DNA from: Kiritimatiellia bacterium
GTDB lineage: Bacteria; Verrucomicrobiota; Kiritimatiellia; JAAZAB01
Direction of reading: 5' to 3'
DNA: 64,000 nucleotides
Assembly: GCA_028718125.1 (NCBI GenBank)
Contig: JAQUMN010000008.1
Location: 62,001 to 126,000 of the forward strand
Numbering within the stretch: the stretch's first letter is position 1; every line of letters starts with the position of its first letter. The translations under genes and the position numbers were made by a program. The notes under the pieces are model-generated. The model was not told the origin of the DNA and did no database searches. It saw nothing but the letters and a program-made list of their open reading frames with translations. Below are positions 32,683 to 41,431 of the stretch, in pieces.

Positions 32683-33327
32683 ATGGATCCTTGCCTGCAA
32701 GTCTGCGAGACGTTTGTATCCATCCAGGGGGAGTCAACCTTTGCCGGGCGGCCCTGTTTTTTTATCCGGTTGACCGGATGTAACCTGCGATGCTCCTACT
32801 GCGACACACCCCATGCCTTTGCCGGGGGCAAACCGAAGACCATTCCTCGCCTTGTGGATGAATTTTGCGCCAGCGGATTGGCCATGGTGGAAGTTACTGG
32901 GGGCGAGCCCCTGCTTCAGCCTGGCACCCCGGCCTTGCTGAAAGCCTTACAAGCGGCGTGCCCGGGCGCCGTCGTTCTGTTGGAAACCAACGGGAGCCAG
33001 AATATAGCTGTAATTCCGCCGGGAGTCATTGCCATCATGGATATAAAGTGTCCGGGCAGCGGCGCCGGCGCTGCTGCTGTTGACTGGCAAAATCTGGAAC
33101 GCCTGAGGCCGCAGGATGAGGTGAAATTCGTGATCAGCGAGCGCGCCGATTTCGATTGGGCCGTCCGGATTGTGAATAAACACGCCATCGCGTCAACATG
33201 CCATGCCGTGCTGTTCAGTCCGGTGTCAGGCCGCGTGGCGCCCGCCGCGCTGGCGGAATGGCTGCTGGCATCGCGCGTTCCGGGGCGGCTTAATCTGCAA
33301 CTGCACAAGCTGATGGGGATACGGTGA
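32683..33327 (+). CDS. queE: 7-carboxy-7-deazaguanine synthase
   Basis: 214 residues, a normal length for the short radical SAM enzyme QueE, which turns carboxytetrahydropterin into 7-carboxy-7-deazaguanine. 'ETFVSIQGESTFAGRPCFFI' precedes the radical SAM cluster motif 'CNLRCSYCDT', and 'VEVTGGEPLLQPG' is the SAM-binding GGE region. 'VLLETNGSQ' and 'IMDIKCPGSG' are also typical. The ATG follows the queD stop with no gap. It provides the second of the pathway steps encoded here. Confidence 0.95.
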   Translation: MDPCLQVCETFVSIQGESTFAGRPCFFIRLTGCNLRCSYCDTPHAFAGGKPKTIPRLVDEFCASGLAMVEVTGGEPLLQPGTPALLKALQAACPGAVVLLETNGSQNIAVIPPGVIAIMDIKCPGSGAGAAAVDWQNLERLRPQDEVKFVISERADFDWAVRIVNKHAIASTCHAVLFSPVSGRVAPAALAEWLLASRVPGRLNLQLHKLMGIR

Positions 33328-33662
33328 AGGTGCGGTCGGGTGCAGGGCTCTTTTGTTGGGGGTGACAGGGCCGGGCTATATTGGCGGAGCAGATGTGCCG
33401 CGCATTTCTTTCGCAATGGGCCGGTGATTTTGCCGTATCTGTCGGCTTCCGGCGTTCGCGCGGATACATATCCAGCGCTTCACGCCGCGCGCCTATATCT
33501 CCGGCAAACTTACCGATCCATTTCGAATTCCGTCTGTCGCCGGAAATCGAAATGCGCGTCGCAGTCGCCATCGCGCCTGCCAACCAGGCGCGATATTATC
33601 TCGGGCGTGGCAATGTGGCCGAATGGCATTTCTGGGAAGTGTGCCTATTCCAAGATCATGCG
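33328..33662. other. Unassigned region between queE and kinase gene
   Basis: About 335 bases with open frames on both strands (for example a plus-strand frame from 33381 with 'LPIHFEFRLSPEIEMRV') but no recognisable family, no good ribosome-binding site and overlap with the end of the kinase gene. It may contain a decayed gene. I do not call a CDS. Confidence 0.4.
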
Positions 33663-36284
33663 TTAGAACATCGGGCGAAAATCGTGGCGCCATTTTTGTT
33701 TGAACGGCCTCTGGTCCGGCGGGAGAAAACGTCCCACGCTGCGCAGCGCGTTGAGAATCCGGGCGTTTTCCTGGGCGGTTTCCGTCTGGGCGTAGTTTTT
33801 ATTAAAATCGATCAGGCCTTCGATGATTTTCGATGCGGTATTGGATGAAAACTCCTTGCGGCGGATCGTATCGGCCAACGCCTGCACGTCGGAGAGGTCG
33901 TCATCCACATCGGCCAGTTTCAAGAGCTTAAGCAACGCCTGGCGCGCATGTCGTTCCTTGGGTTCCACGGGATTTTGAGCCGTCGTATTGGTCGACGTTG
34001 GTTTTTTGAGTTCCACGGGTGCCATGACCGCGCTGCCGGTGTCGGCGGGCTTGACTGCTACCGCGATGGCCGGAATTGCCGGTGGCGGCGCTTGCCGGAT
34101 CAGCGCCTCGCCCAGCGCTCCGCCTGAGGCGAATTCCTTCCTGGCCGCCGTCCAGTCGTTCGCGCAGCGCACAGACACCAAGCCTCGCATCAATTTCACG
34201 GCTGGCTGGGAATCGTCCCCCAGTCGTTTCAACTTCTCCCCGGCGCTTAAATCATTAATCGAAAAATCGCGCCCCACATATCCCGCGCTGACTTTACGCT
34301 GGCAATTGATCGTTTCCCCCGCGATCCCTTTCACCAGCAGCGTTTCCGTTCGATTGCCTTTAAACTCCACCGCTACGCTCTTGTCCCGGTTTTCTTCAAA
34401 AGACCTGGCCACCCGTTCCGGCCAGCCCGCCGCTTGCCGGGCCAGACTGTCGATTTCGCTGACCTCGTTTGTAACTATGCTCAGATCCGTGTCGGTCTGG
34501 GCTTCTTTTAGCCTTTGGGTCAGCGCCGTCGTGTCGCCTTTAAGCAGGTCGCCGGCCAGTCCCTGCGCCAGGATAGCCAGTTTCTCCCGGGCCAGTGCGG
34601 ACTGCCGGGCCTGTTCCGTTTCCGCCTTCTGCCTGACCAGCGCTTCTTCCGAAGCCTGTTTCCTGGCCTTGACCTCCTGCGCCAGTTCCGCCCGTGCGGC
34701 GGTTGTTTCCTCCGTCACCAGCCCCGGGTCCAGTTCGATCCGCTTGAGCGCACCCTCAAAGTTGCTCACGGACACCTGGGCTTGGACATCCGCTTTTAAC
34801 GCAGTTACGGCGTTATACACGGCCAGTTTCCGCGCCCGTTCAACCCGCCTGAGTTCATCGGCTATTTTTCCATCCCATGCCGTTCCCTTGCTGTCCTTTT
34901 CCAGCGATGTCAGCAAGTTTCGCGCTCCCGTAAAATCATGCGGATGTTCGCGCGCATATTTCAATGCATCCAAAAACACCTCGTTAAGTTTGGTTTGCTC
35001 CGCATCCACTGCCGGAGTCGAAGCTAACGCTTTGGGCTCAACCGGCGCCGAGGTGATCGGGATGATGGTCGGGGCCATGGCCTCGCCCGGAACCATACCC
35101 GTGGGCGTGGCTGGTTTATGTGCGCGACGCGATATCCGTGCCGTCACCACTGCCAGCGCAAGCGCCGCGACGAGCGCCAGCATAACAACAAAAACCCATT
35201 TGACACCCCGTCCACGGGTTTTTTTCACCGGCGGGTTCGATCCAGCCGGGGGCGACTTGGACCGTTGCTGTGTCCGTTCATCGTGTAGCCGCAGCAACAC
35301 GGATTCACCGGGCTGCAACGCGCCCTTTGTCGGCTGTTCTCTGGCCATGACACGGGCGATATCCGCCCTCAGCGCCTGATAGTCTGCATGCCGGTCGTTG
35401 CGTTTTTTCGCCAGCATGATTTCCAGCAGGACGATGCATGCTTCCGAGATTCCCGGGTGATCGATACGCGGGTCCGGCAAGCTTTCATTGATCTGCTTTT
35501 TCAAGGTTTCCATCAAACTGCTTCCCGCGAACGGCAGCTTGCCGGTAAGCAAGTGATATAACGTGGTGCCCAGGGAATACATGTCGGAGCGGCAATCCAG
35601 GTCCATGCAATTATTTATCTGTTCCGGGCTCATGTAGTTGGGGGAGCCAATGATATCCCCGGACATGGTCAGTTCCGTGGCATCGTCCAGGCACTTGGCC
35701 AGGCCGAAGTCCGTCAATTTGGCCTCGCCGCCGGAAGTCAACAGGATATTGGCGGGCTTGATATCCCGGTGCAGCAAATGATGTTCACGCCAGGCGTAAT
35801 CCAGAGCCCCGGCCAGTTTGTCGATCATTTTCAGGGCGTCCAATTCCCTCATGGGGCCGTCGCGCTGCAAGCACTTTTCCAGCGAGTCCCCGGGTACATA
35901 GCTCATGGCCAGGTAGAGGATGTCATCGTCCTCGCCCGCTTCATGGGCCATGACGATATTGGGGTGATCCAGCCGTGCCAGGAGTTGGACCTCCTTGAAA
36001 AAGCGCTGGACGCGTGCTTTCTGGTCCCTGAGCCGCGCGGGCAGAATCTTGAGGGCGACGTCGCGGCCCAGGGAGAGCTGGCGGGCCAGGTATACTTCAC
36101 CCATGCCGCCTTTGCCGAGGAGCTTCTGGATTTGAAATTGGCCGATCGTCACACCCGGGCCGGGGCCTTTCTTAGGCACGGTCAGCGTCTTGTTGCATTG
36201 GGGGCAGGGAACAAGCGAGCCGCCGGCTGTGGCCGCGACTTCCAGTTCCGCCTTGCATTCCGGGCATGAAAAGGTGATCAGCAT
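33663..36284 (-). CDS. Zinc-ribbon Ser/Thr protein kinase, membrane-anchored
   Basis: 873 residues from ATG 36284, chosen because the protein then starts with a zinc ribbon (Cys 7, 10, 27, 30); the frame is open further upstream inside thiD. The kinase domain covers about residues 49-310: glycine loop GKGGMG (57-62), Lys 79 in VALKIL, catalytic HRDIKPAN (172-179), DFG (192-194) and 'GSPNYMSPEQ'. A transmembrane helix lies at about 362-382. The rest is an outer, coiled-coil-rich region with many E, A, K and Q (for example 'AELAQEVKARKQASEEALVR'). This is the Hanks-type receptor kinase architecture common in Planctomycetes and relatives. It starts 17 bases after the thiD stop, so the two are probably co-transcribed. 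The ligand is unknown. Confidence 0.93.
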   Translation of the reverse strand: MLITFSCPECKAELEVAATAGGSLVPCPQCNKTLTVPKKGPGPGVTIGQFQIQKLLGKGGMGEVYLARQLSLGRDVALKILPARLRDQKARVQRFFKEVQLLARLDHPNIVMAHEAGEDDDILYLAMSYVPGDSLEKCLQRDGPMRELDALKMIDKLAGALDYAWREHHLLHRDIKPANILLTSGGEAKLTDFGLAKCLDDATELTMSGDIIGSPNYMSPEQINNCMDLDCRSDMYSLGTTLYHLLTGKLPFAGSSLMETLKKQINESLPDPRIDHPGISEACIVLLEIMLAKKRNDRHADYQALRADIARVMAREQPTKGALQPGESVLLRLHDERTQQRSKSPPAGSNPPVKKTRGRGVKWVFVVMLALVAALALAVVTARISRRAHKPATPTGMVPGEAMAPTIIPITSAPVEPKALASTPAVDAEQTKLNEVFLDALKYAREHPHDFTGARNLLTSLEKDSKGTAWDGKIADELRRVERARKLAVYNAVTALKADVQAQVSVSNFEGALKRIELDPGLVTEETTAARAELAQEVKARKQASEEALVRQKAETEQARQSALAREKLAILAQGLAGDLLKGDTTALTQRLKEAQTDTDLSIVTNEVSEIDSLARQAAGWPERVARSFEENRDKSVAVEFKGNRTETLLVKGIAGETINCQRKVSAGYVGRDFSINDLSAGEKLKRLGDDSQPAVKLMRGLVSVRCANDWTAARKEFASGGALGEALIRQAPPPAIPAIAVAVKPADTGSAVMAPVELKKPTSTNTTAQNPVEPKERHARQALLKLLKLADVDDDLSDVQALADTIRRKEFSSNTASKIIEGLIDFNKNYAQTETAQENARILNALRSVGRFLPPDQRPFKQKWRHDFRPMF

Positions 36285-36301
36285 AGGAGTCTCGATAGGT
36301 G

Positions 36302-37057
36302 CTAAGTCATTTTCTTCAGAACCCCGTGAACATAATGCTTGGCCTCCCGGACCGCCGCGGGCAGAGCATAGCCCCTTGCCAGGAGCGCTGTGAGCGCCGC
36401 CGAAAACATACAGCCAGTGCCGTGCGTGGCAATCCGCAGGCGGGTTGACCGGAAAGAGTAGATGCGCCCGGAATGGTAGAGCACATCGGTTGCCGTTTGG
36501 CCTGGCCGGTGGCCGCCTTTGACAACGCAAGCCGCGCGATATCGCACGCCGATTTCGCGTGCGGCCGATTCCATGTCCCGTAGCGTGCCGATGGTATGGC
36601 CGCACAACGCTTCGGCTTCCGGCAGATTAGGCGTAACGACGTCGGCTAATGGCAATAACCGGTTGCACAACGCACTTATGGCGTCCTGGCGCAAAAGCCG
36701 CGCGCCCGAGGTGGCGATCATTACGGGGTCCACGACGAGCCATGGGACGGGCCGGCGTTTAATTGTCCGGGCCACCGCCGTGATGATGGCAGCGGAATAC
36801 AGCATGCCGGTTTTGGCGGCGGCCAGGCGGAAGAAAGCACAAATTGTTTCCATCTGGAGTGTTACCATGGCCGGCGTCACGGCCTGGATTCCGCGCACTT
36901 CGGCCGGGTTCTGGGCGGTCAGGCAGGTAATGGCCGAGGTGCCGAAGGCGCCGAGCGCGGTAAACGTTTTTAAATCGGCCTGGTTGCCGGCGCCGCCGCC
37001 GCTGTCGGACCCCGCAATGGTCATGACAACGGGAAGCTTTTTCGAATATTTATTCAT
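36302..37057 (-). CDS. thiD: Hydroxymethylpyrimidine (phosphate) kinase
   Basis: 251 residues. ThiD phosphorylates hydroxymethylpyrimidine (phosphate) in thiamine synthesis. 'VMTIAGSDSGGGAGNQADLK' is the family start (usually 'GIQADLK'), then 'FGTSAITCLTAQNP', 'VDPVMIATSGARLL', 'VVTPNLPEAEALCG', 'CVVKGGHRPGQTATDVLYH' and 'HGTGCMFSAALTALLARG' with the anion-hole GTGC. It lies directly upstream of the Ser/Thr kinase gene (17-base gap). No TPP riboswitch could be recognised upstream. An inverted repeat of about 30 bp lies in the preceding intergenic region. Confidence 0.94.
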   Translation of the reverse strand: MNKYSKKLPVVMTIAGSDSGGGAGNQADLKTFTALGAFGTSAITCLTAQNPAEVRGIQAVTPAMVTLQMETICAFFRLAAAKTGMLYSAAIITAVARTIKRRPVPWLVVDPVMIATSGARLLRQDAISALCNRLLPLADVVTPNLPEAEALCGHTIGTLRDMESAAREIGVRYRAACVVKGGHRPGQTATDVLYHSGRIYSFRSTRLRIATHGTGCMFSAALTALLARGYALPAAVREAKHYVHGVLKKMT

Positions 37058-37094
37058 AGTCCATGAATACGAACAGCGCTCGCAAACAAAGAAT

Positions 37095-37240
37095 TTGCCC
37101 GCGAAACACGCGAAAGGAACGCGAATGTTAATTCACTGAACCGCTCTGGCGTAAAATCCCTTTCCTGCGCATAAAATTGGGAAAAATATGCTTTCTCAAT
37201 TCTTCCCTGTTCGCGTTCCTTTCGCGTGTTTCACGGGCAA
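37095..37240. repeat. Near-perfect 31-bp inverted repeat pair
   Basis: TTGCCCGCGAAACACGCGAA... (37095-37125) and its reverse complement (37210-37240, ...TTCGCGTGTTTCACGGGCAA) match over 31 bases with one difference, about 85 bases apart. They lie between thiD and a small membrane-protein gene, both on the minus strand. Confidence 0.8.
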
Positions 37241-37250
37241 TGGCTTGGTC

Positions 37251-37601
37251 TTAGGCATTATCGTCTTCCGAAGCGTCTCCCCGGTCCTCCGGGGGCTGGA
37301 ACATGCGCCACAGGGCCGCCACACCGGCATATCCAAACGTGACCAGGCAGCCGTACAGGAACATTTTCAGCAACTCGCCCGGAGATCCTAAGGCGCTTAA
37401 CCCTTCACGGCCGGCCATAGCCTCGGGCCCATAATAGAGGAGGACGAGTGCGATGGCAATGGCAGGCACCGGTACCACAACCGCCAAGGCGAATTTCATA
37501 TACGCGGGGATGGGCGCCCAGTAAACCAGCCGCACCAGTCCGGCCGTGGCGAGAGTGCCCACGATAAAGGAAGCGCCGAATTTGACCAGATGCGCGTTCA
37601 T
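37251..37601 (-). CDS. Small integral membrane protein, unknown
   Basis: 116 residues with three predicted membrane helices (about residues 8-27, 35-56 and 80-97) and an acidic, soluble tail 'PPEDRGDASEDDNA'. A loop 'YYGPEAMAGREGLSALGSPG' separates helices 2 and 3. No family is recognised. It is on the minus strand opposite dapL, whose start lies 129 bases beyond this gene's start, so the two are divergent and share a short promoter region. It might be in one transcript with thiD and the kinase, with the inverted repeat between. Confidence 0.7.
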   Translation of the reverse strand: MNAHLVKFGASFIVGTLATAGLVRLVYWAPIPAYMKFALAVVVPVPAIAIALVLLYYGPEAMAGREGLSALGSPGELLKMFLYGCLVTFGYAGVAALWRMFQPPEDRGDASEDDNA

Positions 37602-37729
37602 GGCTGAAGCCTAAATCCGAATCCGCTCGATTTCAAGCATAACAAACGGCGATGGTCTGTTCTTGAATCCCGCCTGAGGCAATGGTACATCTGGCTCCTC
37701 AGAAACAGGAACCATGAAAGGAATCGGAT

Positions 37730-38953
37730 ATGAATTTGCAGACGTTGTTTGCCGAGCGGATTGGCGGGGCTGCCTTCGGCCTCTCGAATGAGATCTACAA
37801 GTTCGAAAAAATCAAGCGCGCCAAAGCGGCGGCGCGGCAGGCGCATCCGGGCGTCGAATTGCTGGATTTCGGCGTGGGCGAGCCGGACCAGATGGCGCCC
37901 GCGGCCATCCGCCGCGCGCTGAAGAAAGCCGCGGACGATCCGGCCAACCGCGGCTATGCGGACAATGGCCTGCGCGAATTCAAGGTGGCCGCGGCCAGGT
38001 ACATGGCGGAATTTTTTGGCGTCGCGGACCTGGACCCGGACAAGGAAATCAATCACAGCATCGGCTCGAAGCCGGCCCTGGCCATGCTGCCGCTCTGTTT
38101 CATCAATCCGGGCGACGTGGCGCTGGCGACCGTGCCGGGTTATCCGGTCCTGGCCACGCATACGAGATACCTGGGCGGCCGGGTGGTCAAGGTGCCATTG
38201 CTGAAGAAGAACGGGTTTTATCCGGACCTGGATGCGATTGACGCCGACACCGCGCAGCGCGCTAAATTGTTTTATGTCAATTATCCGAACAATCCCACCG
38301 GCGCGGCGCCGTCGGAGGAATTTTTCGACCGCCTGATTGCGTTTGCCCAGCTCCACAACATCCTGATCGTGCAGGATGCCGCCTATGCCACGCTGGTTTA
38401 CGGGCGCAAGCCACTCTCGATCCTCAGCCGGCCCGGCGGCAAGGAAACGGCTGTGGAACTGCATTCCATGAGCAAAAGTTATAACATGACCGGCTGGCGC
38501 CTGGGGTTTGTGGCGGGATCGGCCCGGGTGGTCCAGGCCTATGCCGAGGTCAAGGACAACATGGATTCGGGCCAGTTCAAGGCCATTCAGCTGGCGGCCT
38601 GCGCGGGGATTGCCGACCGGAAGCTGGCGGATCGGGTCAACCGGCATTACCAGCGCCGCCTGCGCAAGATGGTGAAGTGCCTGCGCTCCGCCGGTTTCGA
38701 TGCGCGCATGCCGGGCGGCACGTTCTACCTGTATGTGCCCTCTCCGTGCGGCGCGGGGACGACGGCTTTTGCCACGGCGGAAGAGGCATCCCAGTTCCTG
38801 ATCAAGGAGCACTCGATCTCCACGGTGCCGTGGGACGATGCCGGCGCGTTCCTCAGGTTTTCAGCCACCTTTGAATCGTCCGGGAGCAAGGATGATGACC
38901 GCGTTGTGGCCGAGCTGGGCGCGCGTCTGGCGAGGGCGCAGTTGCGGTTCTGA
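37730..38953 (+). CDS. dapL: LL-diaminopimelate aminotransferase-like enzyme
   Basis: 407 residues. It is a fold-type I PLP aminotransferase: 'LLDFGVGEPDQMAP', 'GYADNGLREFKVAAARYM', 'IGSKPALAMLPLCFINPGD', 'VPGYPVLATHTRYLGG', 'YVNYPNNPTGA', 'QDAAYATLVY', PLP lysine in 'SMSKSYNMTGWRLGFVAG', and 'RFSATFESS'. The N-terminal 'FAERIGGAAFGLSNEIYKFE' and 'GVGEPDQMAP' fit the DapL form that makes LL-diaminopimelate directly from tetrahydrodipicolinate, a pathway used by many PVC bacteria for lysine and peptidoglycan; other class I/II aminotransferase functions are possible. GAAAGGAAT about 6 bases upstream supports the ATG at 37730. Confidence 0.88.
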   Translation: MNLQTLFAERIGGAAFGLSNEIYKFEKIKRAKAAARQAHPGVELLDFGVGEPDQMAPAAIRRALKKAADDPANRGYADNGLREFKVAAARYMAEFFGVADLDPDKEINHSIGSKPALAMLPLCFINPGDVALATVPGYPVLATHTRYLGGRVVKVPLLKKNGFYPDLDAIDADTAQRAKLFYVNYPNNPTGAAPSEEFFDRLIAFAQLHNILIVQDAAYATLVYGRKPLSILSRPGGKETAVELHSMSKSYNMTGWRLGFVAGSARVVQAYAEVKDNMDSGQFKAIQLAACAGIADRKLADRVNRHYQRRLRKMVKCLRSAGFDARMPGGTFYLYVPSPCGAGTTAFATAEEASQFLIKEHSISTVPWDDAGAFLRFSATFESSGSKDDDRVVAELGARLARAQLRF

Positions 38954-38956
38954 TAA

Positions 38957-39111
38957 AGCAAACGCCCAACATCCAACGTCGAACGTCCAACATCGAATGA
39001 AGATAGGACGGAGGGAAAAGAAGCAAAGCCGATTTGTCGACCTTAGTTTGTAGCCGCGCCCGTGAGGGCGTGGATTCTTTTGACGGCCACGGCGTTACCG
39101 CCGCGGCTACA
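38957..39111. repeat. Short-period repeat and GC hairpin
   Basis: 38960-38998 has degenerate words such as 'aacatccaacgtcgaacgtc' with a period of about 7-8 bases; the same family recurs at 40174-40210. 39051-39108 is an inverted repeat with ends 'gtagccgcgcccgtgaggg' and 'cgttaccgccgcggctac'. Both precede the alcohol dehydrogenase gene. Confidence 0.65.
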
Positions 39112-39136
39112 TGAAACAGTTGCCGAAAGCCTATTT

Positions 39137-40171
39137 ATGAAAGCCATGATGTTGACGGGGTTGCGGGCCATGGCCCTGCGCGAGGCGCCTGAGCCGGCGA
39201 TGACAACGGATACCGATGTATTGTTAAAACTGGCCGTGGCCGGCGTGTGCGGCTCGGATATTCATTATTACACGTCGGGAAAAATCGGAAGCCAGGTCGT
39301 TCAGTATCCGTTCACGGTTGGCCATGAATGCGCCGCCGTGGTGGAGCGGGTAGGGGCGGCCGTGACGCGGGTCAAGCCGGGCGACCGGGTGGCCGTGGAA
39401 CCAGCGATGGCGTGCGGACAATGCGACCAGTGCCGGAGTGGCCGGCCGCATACCTGCCGCCGATTGAAGTTTCTGGGGTGCCCTGGTCAGGCCGAGGGCT
39501 GCCTGGCGGAGTTCCTTGTGATGCCGCAGGAGTGTTGTTTTCCTGTCCCGGAAGGTATGACGTTTGAACAGGCGGCGCTTTTGGAGCCGCTGGCCATCGG
39601 GTTGTATGCGGTGCGCCGTGCGATGCCAATGAAAGGCGCGCGTGTGGCCATATTGGGCGCCGGGCCGATCGGCCTGAGCGTGCTGGCGTGCGCGCGGGCG
39701 ATGGGAGCTCATGCGATCTATGTATCCGATAAGATTGACGCGCGCCTGGCGGTGGCAAAGGCGGCCGGCGCCGCCTGGGTTGGAAACCCGGACAAGGTTG
39801 ATATCGTCAAAGCAATCGGCGCCCATGAGCCGCTGCGCTTGGATGCCGTCTTTGAATGTTGCGGGGAACCGTCGGCGATGGACGAGGGGATTGAGCTGCT
39901 CCGCCCGGGGGGCAAGCTCATGCTGGTGGGCATTCCGGGGGTGGACCGGGTGTCCTTCGTGATTGACCACGCGCGGCGCAAGGAGCTGGAGATTCGGAAT
40001 GTGCGCCGGCAGTGTGAATGCCTCAAGCCGGCGCTGGCGCTGATGGCGCAGGGGATGTTACCGGTCGATTTTATGATTACCCACCGGTTCCGGTTCGATC
40101 AGGCCAGGGAAGCGTTCGATCTGGTGGCCGCATACCGTGATGGGGTGGTGAAGGCGATGATCACGTTCTGA
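39137..40171 (+). CDS. Zinc-dependent alcohol/sorbitol dehydrogenase-like
   Basis: 344 residues from ATG 39137; 25 codons of upstream open frame are repeat DNA. It is a medium-chain dehydrogenase: catalytic zinc 'VCGSDIHYY' and 'GHECAAVVERVG', structural zinc cysteines in 'CGQCDQCRSGRPHTC', 'EPLAIGLYAVRRA', the Rossmann motif 'VAILGAGPIGLSVLACARA', and Asp in 'YVSDKIDARLAVA', which suggests NAD(H). The closest known types are sorbitol/polyol and threonine dehydrogenases; the substrate cannot be fixed. The region just before the start resembles repeat tails at 29400 and 31060, so no clear ribosome-binding site is seen. Confidence 0.9.
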   Translation: MKAMMLTGLRAMALREAPEPAMTTDTDVLLKLAVAGVCGSDIHYYTSGKIGSQVVQYPFTVGHECAAVVERVGAAVTRVKPGDRVAVEPAMACGQCDQCRSGRPHTCRRLKFLGCPGQAEGCLAEFLVMPQECCFPVPEGMTFEQAALLEPLAIGLYAVRRAMPMKGARVAILGAGPIGLSVLACARAMGAHAIYVSDKIDARLAVAKAAGAAWVGNPDKVDIVKAIGAHEPLRLDAVFECCGEPSAMDEGIELLRPGGKLMLVGIPGVDRVSFVIDHARRKELEIRNVRRQCECLKPALALMAQGMLPVDFMITHRFRFDQAREAFDLVAAYRDGVVKAMITF

Positions 40172-40173
40172 AG

Positions 40174-40237
40174 CAAACGCCCAACGTTCAACGCCGAACG
40201 TCGAATTAAGAATCAAGAACGAATAACGAAGAACCAT
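40174..40237. repeat. Short-period repeats upstream of smpB
   Basis: Two word families follow each other: 'acgcccaacgttcaacgccg' and then 'aagaatcaagaacgaataac', both seen elsewhere in intergenic positions (38960, 10150, 27733). Confidence 0.65.
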
Positions 40238-40252
40238 CTTGTCTGGGTCACT

Positions 40253-40729
40253 ATGCCGACTGCCACAGAACAACATAGGCCCCGAATCGTCAACCGCAAG
40301 GCGCACCGGGATTATACCATGCTCGAGCGGGTTGAAACCGGCATCGTCCTGCTGGGGACCGAGGTAAAATCCATTCGCGAGGGGCATGCGGATTTAACGG
40401 GCGGCTATGCCGTTGTGGAAGGCGACGCCATTGTGCTCCGCGATATCCACATCAAACCCTTCGAGTTCGGCCACCAGTTCAATCACGAACCGCGCCGGCC
40501 GCGGCGCCTGCTCCTGCACAAGCATGAAATTAAGCGGCTGGTCGGCAAGGTCACGCTCAAAGGTTGCACGCTGATTCCCCTGGCCCTGTATTTTAACCGC
40601 CGCGACAAAATCAAGGTAGAGCTCGGCCTGTGCCTGGGCAAGCATACCATAGACAAGCGCGAAACCATGAAACGCAAGACGGCCGACCGTGAAGCTGAAC
40701 GTGCCATGGCCATGCGGCGGAAATCGTAG
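40253..40729 (+). CDS. smpB: SsrA-binding protein
   Basis: 158 residues, the usual length. SmpB binds tmRNA and brings it to stalled ribosomes for trans-translation. 'IVNRKAHRDYTMLERVETG', 'VLLGTEVKSIREGHADL', 'IKPFEFGHQFNHEPRRPRRL' and 'HKHEIKRLVGKVTLKGCTLI' are its RNA-binding OB-fold blocks, and 'LGLCLGKHTIDKRETMKRKT' leads into the basic C-terminal tail. No tmRNA gene was recognised in the window. A strong terminator follows at 40818. Confidence 0.97.
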   Translation: MPTATEQHRPRIVNRKAHRDYTMLERVETGIVLLGTEVKSIREGHADLTGGYAVVEGDAIVLRDIHIKPFEFGHQFNHEPRRPRRLLLHKHEIKRLVGKVTLKGCTLIPLALYFNRRDKIKVELGLCLGKHTIDKRETMKRKTADREAERAMAMRRKS

Positions 40730-40817
40730 GGCGGCTCTTATGTTGGCTGCAATTGAAAAAAACCAAATTAACGCCGCGCGAGGGCACGCGACCTACAGGA
40801 AATTGGCCGTTTTGTAG

Positions 40818-40848
40818 GCCCGGTGACCACACCGGGCGGTTTTTTCTT
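40818..40848 (+). terminator. Intrinsic terminator after smpB
   Basis: Stem GCCCGGTG (40818-40825), loop ACCA, stem CACCGGGC (40830-40837), then GG and TTTTTT. It is a perfect 8-bp GC stem with a T tract on the plus strand. The convergent minus-strand gene ends at 40847, just inside the T tract. The stem is related to the hairpin at 6826-6860. Confidence 0.85.
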
Positions 40849-41431
40849 ATTTAAGTTTTTCAATTAATTTGCCGTTCAGGTACTTCTCCTGGCGGGTGAT
40901 CTGGCCGGATGCATGCCATTCGATCCACTCGCCGTTAATCTGCACATTCGGAAACTCGCGGATGAGATTGTCCTTGTTCCACTTGATCACGATGGTCCTG
41001 CCGCTGCCCTGCCCGTCCTGGAAACAAATCTGAAAAGCAGGGCGGCCATCCGGGTACCATCCCCGGCATTCACCGACCCACTTTCCCTGCTGCATCCGGC
41101 CCTGGAATGCTTCCTGCTCGTTTTCGTACCATTGAATCTGATCGCCGTCGCGCACCCCGTTCCGCCAGCCGATGATTTCTTTTTTGCGGCCGTTTTCCAG
41201 CCATTCAATCTGCGGGCCGTTCTTGATGCCGTCGCGATACTCGATGCTCGTTTTAGGGCGCTCGCTCAAATAGTAGGCGGTCGCGATGCCGGTGAACGGC
41301 TGGTCGGCGTGGATCCGGTAGACCACCCCCATGCGTTCGATCGTTGACGAAACCGGAACCTTTTTGCTCGTGGCGCAGGCTGAAATGAACATGGCAAGCC
41401 CGGCCAGGATGATCACGATGTTGAATCTCAT
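40847..41431 (-). CDS. MORN-like repeat lipoprotein
   Basis: 194 residues from ATG 41431; this start gives a signal peptide with lipobox (MRFNIVIILAGLAMFISAC, Cys 19) and overlaps the previous stop by 4 bases. The remainder has repeats of the antitoxin/MORN-variant type: 'IEYRDGIKNGPQIEWLENGR', 'GWRNGVRDGDQIQWYENEQE', 'GKWVGECRGWYPDGRP' and 'INGEWIEWHASGQITRQEKY'. Such toxin-antitoxin-style YwqK/MORN repeats occur in many bacteria as surface lipoproteins of unknown function. It is translationally coupled to the upstream SHD1-like gene. Confidence 0.85.
   Translation of the reverse strand: MRFNIVIILAGLAMFISACATSKKVPVSSTIERMGVVYRIHADQPFTGIATAYYLSERPKTSIEYRDGIKNGPQIEWLENGRKKEIIGWRNGVRDGDQIQWYENEQEAFQGRMQQGKWVGECRGWYPDGRPAFQICFQDGQGSGRTIVIKWNKDNLIREFPNVQINGEWIEWHASGQITRQEKYLNGKLIEKLK

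Noticed and set aside
37058-37250. TPP riboswitch upstream of thiD
   Set aside because: The conserved CUGAGA and ACCUGA motifs were not found in the region; only the inverted repeat pair is present.
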